Below are positions 12,092-24,000 of a stretch of DNA of 64,000 nt, in pieces. The notes beneath the pieces are model-generated. The model saw only the letters and a program-made list of their open reading frames with translations, was not told the DNA's origin and ran no database searches. This stretch comes from Nipponacmea schrenckii (taxonomy: Eukaryota; Mollusca; Gastropoda; Lottiidae): NCBI GenBank assembly GCA_030562195.1, contig CM060202.1, positions 9,548,001 through 9,612,000 of the forward strand, read 5' to 3'. A program made the translations under genes and the position numbers. Each line of letters starts with the position of its first letter. Positions within the stretch are counted from its first letter, which is position 1.

Positions 12092-12933
12092 TTATGTTAA
12101 TGAAAGATTACCAAGAATCATCCTTCGAAAAGTCTTACAATCTGATGCTGATTTAAAATTTTCGTCTAGACCATTCCATAAAATTGATCCTTTGTATTTA
12201 ATACTTTGTTTAACCAAATTGATTCGTGGTTTTAGCACCACAAGTTTTGAATTTATGCTAGAATAAGGCGTCTGTTTATAGTTAAAGAGGCTTGAAAGGT
12301 AGGAAGGAGACAAATTGTTCAGAGTTTTATACATAAATTTATACGAATTAAAATTATGGCTGGTTTTAATGTCAAAAATATTAAGCCTTTTAAGATTCAG
12401 TGACAAATCAGTATTTTACTTAGAACCAAGGAATTTTTTGTTGCCTGTGTAAAATATCGGCCGATGCAATGTTGTGCGAATCCCAAATAGTTGAACAATA
12501 ACCAAATATGGTTGAAAGTGACATTTATAAAAAATAGATCTATATTTTTCAGTCGCAGTTGAAATAACTTAGTATTTAAAATTTTAGCAACGAACTTTAC
12601 GTGCGGAATCCATGAGAGATTTTGATTTACAGTAACACCTAGTAAATTAAAGGTTTCAACTTGTTCAATAAATTGATTATTCAGTTTAATTGATAAATCT
12701 GATGAATATCTTCTTTTTTGAGCAGTTGTAATTACCATACATTTGGTTTTATTTTCATTTAAAATCATGACATTAAAGGAACAATAGTTTAAGATTGCAT
12801 CAGTATCTTCTTGCAATTTTAATAGTATGTCAGTAACCGATTCACCAGAAGTATAAATCGTAGTATCTTGCGCAAAAAGATCACAGTTAGAGTGTGGAAA
12901 TTGAAGACCGCTGACATATTGCACGTAGCACAA
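12092..12933 (-). pseudogene. dead LINE reverse-transcriptase fragment
   Basis: Two minus-strand frames overlapping by about 10 bp cover the end of a non-LTR reverse transcriptase. The first (12397-12933) contains LFAQDTTIY, where an active enzyme has an F/YADD box, so one catalytic Asp is lost. It also contains TFNLLGVTVNQNLSW, a normal RT motif. The second (12092-12406) contains the typical C-terminal phrases MYKTLNNLSPSYLSSLF and ILWNGLDENFK. The change of frame, the damaged active site and the lack of an upstream domain mark it as inactive. It resembles CR1/L2/Jockey-type ends. 12934-14285 holds nothing else I can name. Confidence 0.7.
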
Positions 12934-14285
12934 TATCGATGATGTCTGTCAGCTTTGAATAAATTAAACGACATTCAGTACGTTTTGAATATTTTTTCGA
13001 AATCGAAATGCCTATTTATTTTCTGCTGATTCAAAACTGCAAATGCCACACATTATCTAACTAGATAATCTATAATAATACGCGAGTCATTCTTGCATGA
13101 ATGTAAAATGTCGCATTTTTTGACGCACGAAAAAAAAAGACGCTTTTTGAAGCTTTCCCTTTGCCAATATATTTCAGAATGAATTTGGAATGCAATTATT
13201 TTGTTAATTTCATTTTTACTTTTTAGCTGATATCGTGACCGAAATATTTTAAAACTGCGAACATCAAAGCCGAGAAGCAGCTTTTTGGCCACTTTTTCAA
13301 CTAGTTGTAACAGTTACATAGTCTTTCTTTCAAAGGCAAAGCCCAAAAAACTCTCTTTCTCTTTCCCTTTCAATTCCAACAACCCAACCCAACCTCCACC
13401 TCTCTACATTTCATTTCAGAAGAGAAGGACGTAAAACTCCATATTTCTACCCCTTACTGCCTCGCTATCAAAAGGCATACGGCATCCAAATTCAAACCGG
13501 TCATTTGGATACGACATAAGAGAAGACTAGTACAACTTACTCTGCTGTTAAAATGTATAATATTTGCCAGCCTTCAGTTCAGCTTAATTTGTCTTTCATT
13601 TCTCAACCGTCAAAATGTGTTAAAGTTGTTATCACATTTGATTACCGGTTTCCCCTATCAAATGTTAATGATATCAAAAATCCCTTTTCATTTCTTCATC
13701 TATTATCAGGTTATAATTAATATTTTTCAACAGAATACAGAAAATAACTTAAACATAAACACAAAAACAACTTAATTATATTTAAGTCAAACTGGTGAAT
13801 ATTGTCTTTCTGAATCTAATTATAAATCGGATTCAGTTTAATTGATTAAAAGAGACTCCAATGAATCAGATAAAAATACACATGTCCTGAATAGTTTCTG
13901 GAGATGAATGACGTATTGGATACAAAATATACAAATGGACTGGATGTCGTGGATTTGGACACCAGGATACGAGTGTATTCAATGTCTAAAAATCTTTGGT
14001 AGTTTGGTGTAGTACAGATATAATATTTAATTTTCGGGGAAGGGATGGATTGAATCTCCTAAATGTACAGGCCTAGGGTGGAACAAATATCTTATTGGGA
14101 AATTGGGATTTGGATCTGTTGGATGATTTTCTTCTCTTCTGATCTGAAATTAGAAAAAAATAAAATAACTCGCCCGAAAGGCGAGAAGTATAGTACCTAT
14201 TAAGTACAGATTGTTTTTAGTTTGCTATGAACAAGGTTTTTCATTTAAGTTCTGATTTTTTGAATATGCCACTATCATTTTCTGT

Positions 14286-14894
14286 TTATAGACATGATGA
14301 AAATTTCTCTTGAAGACTCTTATGATGGGTTTGAACTATCTTACTTGCTTTATTACTGGTTGTTTTAAAGGGAACTACAAAGGGTGCTTTGCCTATACTG
14401 TGGTGAATATTAAGTCCTATGGGTCTTGCTGTATTTAATGTCTCAATCCAATGGGCTTCTCTAGATTGACGGAATTTGGTAGTTTCATCTTCGGGCAAGT
14501 AGATTTCTATGCGCTCAATTGGGGTTAGGGTGAGATCGTCAAGTGAATGGTCGTCAAGATTGAAATGAATAGAAACAGGCTTGTCTTTTTTTAATTTAAT
14601 ATCTGATCTGTGAGCATTAAAACGAGTGCGTAATTTGTTCTTTGTTTCCCCGATATATTGTTTGGGACATTTTTTACATGAAATTAAGTATATTACATTC
14701 GAGTTTTCACATGTTAGGTGCTCTTGGATCGGGTATTTTTTATTCGTAGAGTTACTTAGAAAATAATGCGTTTCTGATATAAAGGGACATGTTTTGCATG
14801 TTGTTGACATTCCTTGGAGGCACTTCGGCATAAAGTCTGCAATGAAAGAAAGAAATTTATGATCAGAATTTTTCGCCCATATAGTTGCGGTCAT
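14286..14894 (-). pseudogene. Penelope-like element, GIY-YIG endonuclease fragment
   Basis: 202 open codons show the Cys-rich lead (CxTCPFI), then the GIY-YIG-type nuclease of Penelope-like retroelements: VIYLISCKKCPKQYIGET, RFNAHRSDI, SIHFNLDDHSLDDL and HWIETL. No reverse transcriptase precedes it, so the copy is 5' truncated. The C-terminus (ASKIVQTHHKSLQEKF) resembles the segment that follows the nuclease in the copy at 31.8-33.7 kb. A small hairpin (CTCGCC/GGCGAG) lies about 100 bp beyond the stop, at 14169-14185. Confidence 0.75.
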
Positions 14895-15063
14895 AATCTA
14901 GTCAAATGTTGAATTCAAGGAAACAAAGTAATCATTAATTGGGCGTACGGAATACATAGCACTCTCTTATTTTTATAGTGAAGCTTACTACCACGGTTGC
15001 AACATTGCGACATTGTGACATTGTATCCGTGGGAAGTCAATATTATTTTTCTTTATGTTTCAG

Positions 15064-18000
15064 GCATTAGATAGTTTTATTATTGTATTTAATCAAAGCG
15101 GGGTGATATTTTACACCTCAGAGAGTGTAACGTCGTTATTGGGATACTTACCGGTAAGTTAAATTTCATTTATAAAACAAACTTACACAACACATTCTTA
15201 TCACCATCTGAAATAAAACAATTATTCATTGCTGAATGCTCGTTCTTATTCTTTTACTAATAATATAATAATATATTGCATTGTAACCTATATTGTTTAC
15301 GTCAAGGTAGTTCTAAATGCGGTAATGTGTTCCATGATAATATATTGGGTGAGATTATAAAAAATAAACCGATGACACAAAAACATAATACGTGTAATAC
15401 ACATTAGATGGATAATGTAAGAGAATGCTATGTTTGTTGTCCTTATATTGTGTTCAGAGATTTGATATAGAAAGTAATAGTCATGAAATGTTTTTTGGGT
15501 TTGCAAACAGCATGTTAGAGTTGGTAACAACAAGATACATCAAAAAAGATTTATAAGACTTGTTTATAGTGTTACTGATATTGCCTTTGCTTAAAAACAG
15601 GTTCCTTGAAAAACTGTGCCAAGTGGATTCTAATGATAGACAAAAGTTTATCTAGGTTTCACACATGAAACAGTATATTGACTGGGGCTGGAATTCTGGT
15701 ATAATTGAAAATTTGCACCTTTGACAAACATATTATGACGAAGCATTATTTATAAAAGCACACGATTTAGTTTCATTTACATGATATTCTTCGCAGACAG
15801 CAATAAAGGAACAGTTAATTTTGAAGTGTGTGGTAAGTTTAACTTTATATATAATTTTGGTTTTAAAAGCTTTATTGACTATCTTTAACCGTGTTTATAT
15901 TATCATATATTCAAATACAGCTGCATTGTGCAACTATTATTTAATATAGACGAATAAATACAATTGTGAAATGCTCCTAACATGGAAAATAACAATAATA
16001 ATGATATGATCGACTTGGCTTTTTTTCAGATATGGCCGTGTTTCAACAAATGGAAAAGAAAGCTTCGCAAAGTTTTTCTGACATCAAACAGATTGCAGAC
16101 GAAATCGGTAGTAAATTACAAGATACCTTAGACTTCTCTGGATCACTTCTCAGATCAATTTGTTCGCCACAGACTAGTCGTAGAGAAGCAATAAGATGCA
16201 AAACGGCTATGTATGACGAATATTATTTCAAGCAATCAAAGATAAGAGCAGCAGCAGTTAAACATAAGTTAAGAAACAAATCGCCTTTAATTAATAAATT
16301 TGACAGACTTGGGCAAAGTTTGACACCAAAGGAAATGATCGAACGAAGCAAGTCATCAAGACACTGCTATTCTCAGTCACCAAAACCCTACATCAGAACG
16401 GAAGACAGTCTAAGTTGTATTAAATCTCAAACAGATAGTTGTCAAAAGGCATTTGGACGTCGAGAGCTGGCGTCTAGTGCTTCCAATGATTTTGAAGAGT
16501 TTTTATTTCCGATACACAGAGATTCCATAGCGGACGTGAACCTGGGCACCGATCAAGTTCAAATTACCATCAACCACGAAAAGAAAACTAATTTTGTGTA
16601 TCTCTCCATCGAGCAAGGTTAATTTTCCCAGAAAATGGACGAATTTATGCAAGATTGTGTATCCTACCTAACAAACTTCAGAAAAAGAAGGGAAAACTTA
16701 TCGATATAGCGAAATCTAAGAAATGGGAGGAAGACTTTGTGTTCACTAAATTATCTATAGGACAACTAGAAACTGGCTCAGTCCATATCAAAATTTATCA
16801 AGATAATGGTTTCCTTAGACGATCGCGTTTAATATATGAAGCGGTGGTTGCTCTCAAAGATGTGGATATTACCAACTTCAGAACAACTATTGTACCTTTA
16901 ACGCAAATAACAGATTAGGTAGTGGCTAAAAAGCAATTCTCATTAGAATAAATACTCCAATACTGACACAATTTTTTTGAAAATTGATAAAGTGTGGGAT
17001 GCATACTTATTTCACCCAGTGTCGCTATTAAATACAAATATTAGCCTCAGGACGAGTGTATTTTAAAAACTGTGTATGTTTTTAAATAAAATGACAGACT
17101 TGCTGCCAGTACCAACTTGGGCAGAATTATTTATTTACGTCCACGTTGAACGTTTTTAATTCATTGTTGTTACTTTTTGTTATGTTTGAAAATATAATAA
17201 TCTGTTAATTTTGAAATAAATATAAATTACCTTATATCTAAAGTACTTAGAAGTTCACATGTTTATATCAATGTATCGATCAATACGAATGAATCGGTAC
17301 ATATAGAGTGCGTTATTATGAGTGTTTCATTTAATGCTGGGTCAAATCAGGACACAGTGATATAGCCCAAAAGCTTTTATGTCCTATTCTAACAATTTTT
17401 TTTTTCTTTTAAATAGTTTTTTTGACTTGTCGACTTGTCGACTTAGCCAATACTTGCAGCAGAATGATTCATAAATTTAGTGATGACCATGTCTCTTTTT
17501 TTCCTATAGCAAGTTATGTCCATTTCTGAAAGTTCCATTTCGTACATTGTAGAGTTAAACATAACAATGATACCTAGAGCTGTGAACAACACGGAGCATG
17601 GCCACCGACACTTTTCCCCAAAGCTTTTTGGCCCTTTTTACTTGTGGTGGGAAAGTGTTTTTCGATCAGATTGAGATATTATATCACTTGGCTAATAACC
17701 AACCCTTAAATATATAACGTCAAGTTTAATTTAGCGCGTAACATAACAATTTGGTTTGAAGATATTTTTCTGCAACCTCTGCGCTAATGAAGATTTTGCA
17801 TTATTACATGTATTCATCTACCCTAACTTATCGTAATTATGATATGAAAAAAAAAACAAGTCCATCATTCCAAATACAAAATATAGTAGTTTACATATAG
17901 AATTGAGTCTTTATGAGGCAAACAAAAAACTGACTTAAAACATATTAATTAAATTCGAATTACTATAGTGTGTAAACAGTTTTTTTTTTTATTGGTGTAG

Positions 18001-21000
18001 CAGAAAAAAAACCTATAACCAACCCTTATTGGAACTCTTACATGTTTTTAAAATGATTTTCCCCGTTGGGTATTTATTTATTTTTGTTTTTTTGTTATTG
18101 TTACAAATAAAAGATGCAAGAGATTATAAACGAACATCGCATATAACTCAAATTTCTAAATCTTTGGAAATTAAACGTCATTTAAAAACACTATACATAT
18201 ATTCGATTTTGCTAAAGATTTGGACGTAAACTCCATTGATTTCTCTTATTGGGGGTCACACTGCTCGAATAAGAACCCAGAACCACATTTTAAAAAAAAT
18301 ATATGAATAAAGTGCCATTACTTGTTGCCCATGTAGTCTGTTTTTAATATTGACTTGAAAAATCTTCAGACAGTTGTAGGAGTATTATTTGCCATATGTG
18401 AACCTGATGAAATAGTCATATGAAAACAGACATCGAATAAATAATTGTATTCGTTATATAACAAAAGATGTAAATTTTAAATATTTCCCTTCTTTTTCAG
18501 AATGAATTAGTCAACCAGTCCTTGTTTAACTATATTCATAATAGCGACCACCCTCATCTGCAGAGAATTTTATCATCACTCGAAGTGCATCAGACCAGCA
18601 GCCTTGACGTTTCAGAAGAAAATGGTCAGTATTGTAATCATTCTTATTTTCTCAAAGTCTTATCCACCAATAAGGTTTCAACCAACCAAAATATAGTTCA
18701 AATATTTGAGCCTCACAAAAGGGAATTAAACTTTTTCAAAGAAGATTTTTAATTAGAGTCAGTGATGAGAACGTCATGTAGCATTTGAGGTTTCAGTCGG
18801 AATTCTCCAAAAAAGCAACTAAAACTAGGAAGACTTTCGAATTTTGATTTGGCTTTTTAGCAATTTCAGTTAAATTTTATCGAAATCTTATATCTCATGG
18901 TTTTGACCTTTGGTGACCTTGGCTTTTAGTAGGTCAGCGGTGAAAGACATTCGCTATCAGTTTCGCTTTATTAAGGTGGATGTATGTATCTCTGAAGATT
19001 TATTTGACGAAAAATGCATGTGATTTGGAACACTACTTGACATTTTGAAAGTACTTTAAAATATGACAAAATAATTTAGACGGGCGTGGCACACCCGGGT
19101 TTAATTTTTTTTTTTTACATTACTGGGCAGAGACATAACTCTCATAAAACCATTTCTTCCGAAATGAACTTAGCACACAATTACCTCATTTGATTAACCG
19201 ATTTGTTTTAACAGGACAGTTCATTCAGCTTTATAGTTTAAAAAAAGACCAGTTTTAGAATTTCCACATTTTCAAATTTTGACATTGACCTTTATTGACA
19301 TTGACCTTCATTGGATCATGGCACCATGACCTTTATATTTTCATATCTGATTTTGGACGTCAGGTTCCGGTGGTTTTATAGTCTTGTACACTTATATATT
19401 TGAATATTTGGTAACTTGTATCTCGTGACCTGGATGTTTGTTGACCATCCCCTTGACAGGGTCAAAAGTCATTTATCATATGGCTATCTTCTATTACTTT
19501 CATTTGTAAAGTCTACTTCTCATACTGTAACTTCAGACTGGTCTGGCATGTTGTCTTATTTACCTAGAACGTCATTTTTATGAGTCTCTTGCAATTTTCC
19601 CGCATGTTGCTCTGGTTGTGTTATTATTTGGTAGATTTCATTTAAAATGTCTAACCTGTATTAGTGACGTCCAATAGTGTGCTTAATAACACCTAAAGTC
19701 TTTTAATACTCAATAATTTTTGTTTTCATTTTGATTCCAGTTCTAACACTGTCTTTCAAATGTTTATTACGAAGGGGTTCAATAGAACCTGGTGTTACAC
19801 ACGTCTATGAAAATGTATCATTTAATGGTACTTTTCATCAGCCTAACACAGAAGGTAAGAGTGATATGAATCATATGAATTTTATGTAAAGCAGCAAAAC
19901 CGGATAATTTCCTTGTGAAGTCGCATGTACCTTCAGCGACACTTTAATATTGCTAGAATTAATAAATAACCAAATGGCTACTACAATGTTATCCCCGAGG
20001 TCATTCTTTAACTAGGTCATTCTGTAACTAGGTCATTCTTTAACCAGGTCATTCTTTAACCATCCTTTCCAATAATTAACATGTTAATTTAGAAAGCTGC
20101 TTCAAAAAGGTGTGGAATGATACAACAATTTCACTTAAACGAATCGCTTTACAAAATCGGCTTTTTCAGTCCAAATAGGGGACTTATTTGTTATGTCAAT
20201 TATATATATATATTAAAATATAGTGCAGATTTGAATGGTTGAATACTTAATGACCCAGAATGGAAGAATCATAACAATTTCGACAGTTCGTGGCAAATTG
20301 ATAAAGATAGCAAACGAAACATTGAGATTACTTTGAAGCTTTTACTTAAATAATAAATGTTTTAAAATGATCGTTAAAATTCCAATATTAACCAGCAAGA
20401 TTCCTAAAGGCGGTGTAAACTTTATTTCAGAAGACGAAAAATCACAAAGTAAAATATATCAAAATGGTTGTTATTGTTACTGTACCGTCCGCCTTGAGTC
20501 GACCCAAATACTACGAGAAATGTCCATTTCAGAAGAATCGGTGTGTGAATTTACCTCCAGATTATCCATGGAATGGAAATATTTATATTTAGATCACCGG
20601 TAAGCTACAAGTTATCACATCCTCCTAGCCCTTTTTCTTTTTTTTCTTTTTTTTTTTGAACAGTATTTATTCAAAGTTTGCAAATAGTAAATACATACAT
20701 ATATACTAGTATATGGTTTTGAAAACAAACGGAAGCTTATATTGATCCACTACCATTATCATCACGTCCTAACTGATGAGTGTCGTCGCAGTCTACATAT
20801 CCGTAACTCTCGAATCCAAGAATTCATCTACCGATAGCAAATGCGAACTGGATTATCGCAGATTTCGACGCTGAAGTCGACTTGTCAGATTCTGTAAATA
20901 GAACAAGTGACATCAAATGACAGCGTAAGTCGACTGTATTTAGCAATACCCTTGCAAAAGACATCGATTTTTTGCCGCCATTAAATTTTGAGTTGCACTT

Positions 21001-24000
21001 AGTTGCGACTTGAGCACACCTTTATATCACCTTAATTGCCTTCTTTCAAGTACAGAAAATACTAATTTATCACAGAATTTGGTTGTTTCCTTTACACTTA
21101 TTATTTAAATTGGTACAGATTTGGAATCAAACTCGATATAAAATAAAGCCAAACACAAATGTTTTATGGCGCTGGTGCTTATAGTCACTTTGTTTCATTA
21201 TGATTCGAATCCAAAGATATAAGGTTTGTTATCAAGAGCATAGTTCTTTGAAATTCGACTTAAATTATTTTTAAGGAAGTACTACGAAACAGTTTTTTTT
21301 GTTATAAATTTGAGAAGTCGCTCTACATTTGCAACGGTTTTACTGTTTCAAATTTAAAGCGAGTGTTGAAAATGTCATAACAAATTTGTCTACAGGATAG
21401 ATTAATCTTTTTCAAACTGACACCAACACCACCTATCACTAGAAGAGGATTGACTTTGTACCATGTAAAGGTAGAAAATTACGATTTAGAATTAGACAAT
21501 GTGCTTGCAGGTAGGTAATAACACAAACAGCTTTCGGGGAGAGAAACAGTCGACACGTAAATATAACCTTCAACTAACCGATTTGACTTTATCGTAATAA
21601 ACTTGACTGGTGTTATTTCATTCCACAGATTACTTTCGCTACAATTTACGGGTTTTGAACCATTTTGGAAAGAATGGAAAGATTCTTGCAGAAATTCGTT
21701 GTCAAACAAACATATTTAGTTCGTGTGAAGTTGGCACAGTATAATAGCGTATAATTATATTTAAATATTTTTTGACCATATAAATAAATAATACATAGGA
21801 AAATCTATTCTATTGTGCTTGTTATAAACAACACAAAAATAAACTAAACATTTCGTAAAGGATAATGGCCTCAAACTGTCCATTCTGAAAATAGAAGTTG
21901 TTTTTCTATTTGCAGAATGGACACTTTGAGGCCATCATCTTACATAAAACATAAATATGAAAACAGTTAACTTCATTCATGCATTTTTATTCATTCACCA
22001 ACCATTCCCTTCGGGCAACTGCAACAGCTAGACGAGGCTAATGTAAATGAACAACTCATGTGGAGAAAACTGGCCACAGATCAAAATGCAGTTAGGAGTT
22101 ATAAAAGGACAAGCGATGTTCTGCAAGTTGGTGTCAGTGAGATTTTGTGTGGCAAAAAGAAAGCAAAAAGTGACATTCAGGCATTTGATTCAGAAGTAAA
22201 ACCTAGTGAATTACATCATTAAGATGGCATCATCGAGTGAGAAGCTTACAATAAACATTACAACACCTAACTTTATATAACATTTCTATAACTTTAAAAT
22301 TCTCATTAAATTACACATTACATAAACAATATTATTATATAACGACGAAAAAAGCATAACAATGTAGAAAATAAGGATTACTATGACGGATTTTTTTTCC
22401 AAATTCGGCAGGGTAATTGAATATGGCTTGTTTTTTAAATTTGATAATGAAATATTATTAAGTAATCAAGAAAGACCAATATTACCTTTATTAATATTAC
22501 GTATTTCATTGTTAGTTTATACCTGTTTACTACGTAATAGTACCTCTATGATGGTTGCTATTGTGTTGGAAACACACTTTATAGGCCTTCCAGCCTTTAA
22601 CATGCTGATATATTCATGACTCCTCATCTAGGGTAATTGAAGGGTTCCATGTTTTACTTCCAGGGCACCACCGATTATTGGTTATCTTCCGTTTGAAGTT
22701 CTAGGAACCTCTGGTTACGACTACTACCACTCCGATGATTTAATTAAAGTTGCCGAATGCCATGAACAATGTATGTATGCTATTTCATTTTGTTTTGAAA
22801 ACCGTCCATATATGTTCGCCATTCTCTATATTGACATGCATAGTGACTCAGGCGAAGGAGAGTTACTTACATTGTTCGTGGGAAAGGGTGCAATATTTCT
22901 CGGACCGGTAGCTGGGTTCTGCAACGACGTGGGCGAAAATATTAGTTAATAAAGTTACATAGTGATCGATTCTTGCCTGTCGCGGTAGCTCAGTAAGTAA
23001 AATGCTTGCTCGCTAACCCGAAAGTTTAGGGTTCAATCCCGGCAAAGGTGAACATGAAGTCATGTTTTTTCAACCCGGTTCCCCCTTGTCATTGGAGAAG
23101 GTCTGATGGTTAAAAGCATCATGTCGTTCGGATGGGACAATTAACCGAGGCCTCATGTGCTACAGTGTGCATGTTTAAGATCTCTTGACATTTGGAACAC
23201 GAAATTAAAAAAAGTGTCATGTTTCAGATATACTTTAGTTGAATTTTGACACATGGGCTAAACATTGTCAAACAGCTCGTCATATATTTCTAGCGTGTTT
23301 CTTTGCATCTGTTAATTCAAAGTAGAAATACATATTTATTATGTCGAGTCAATTTCAAGCCGGCCTATTATTTATAGACAAGTGGTGTAAACGACGATGA
23401 GAGCTAAACTAAATAGGTAAAGCAACGGTTCGGCTATACAATAAATTGTGTCATTTCATATTTTCAACCACGCCCAATATATTGTCAATTATTTTTATTA
23501 TTTAAATGTTTTCCAGTGTTGACTGCAGGCGATGGAGCATCTTGTTGTTATAGGTTTCTAACAAAAGGCAGACAATGGATTTGGATGAAAAGTAATTATT
23601 ATATAACGTACAACCAGTGGAATTCCAAACCCGAGTTTATAGTTTGTAGTAACAAAATTATAAGGTACGCAAAATTAGTATGGAAATATATTTATATATA
23701 GAGCATCTTAAAAGAGTGCTTATCTCGACAGTAAAATCAGAGAGATAAGACACAATCACGAGATTGTGCTTGGATTTTCAAAACCAATAAAGAAGGACCG
23801 ATTGTCCATTATACTTATAATCATTCTTCAGCATCTAAGAGATCTTCAGCTACTTTATAGTGGTTGGAAACCGGCCAAATTTGTATAAAAAAATATGGCG
23901 GACAGAAGGCAGACAAGCGAGCTTAATTCTTTGAAATGATAATTAATTAAAGCACGAAAGCTTTAGTAGTCAATCATATCATCAGGGCACCATCAATTTT

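Noticed and set aside
13053..13292. A 79-codon minus frame right of the dead LINE
   Set aside because: It could be an upstream LINE part but shows no recognisable RT motif; not supported.
16618..16631. A 14-nt intron restoring the C2 frame
   Set aside because: Far shorter than any known spliceosomal intron; a simple indel is more likely.
22981..23045. A tRNA gene
   Set aside because: Boxes A and B are recognisable, but the stems do not fold cleanly and the sequence runs into a SINE core; treated as a SINE head.
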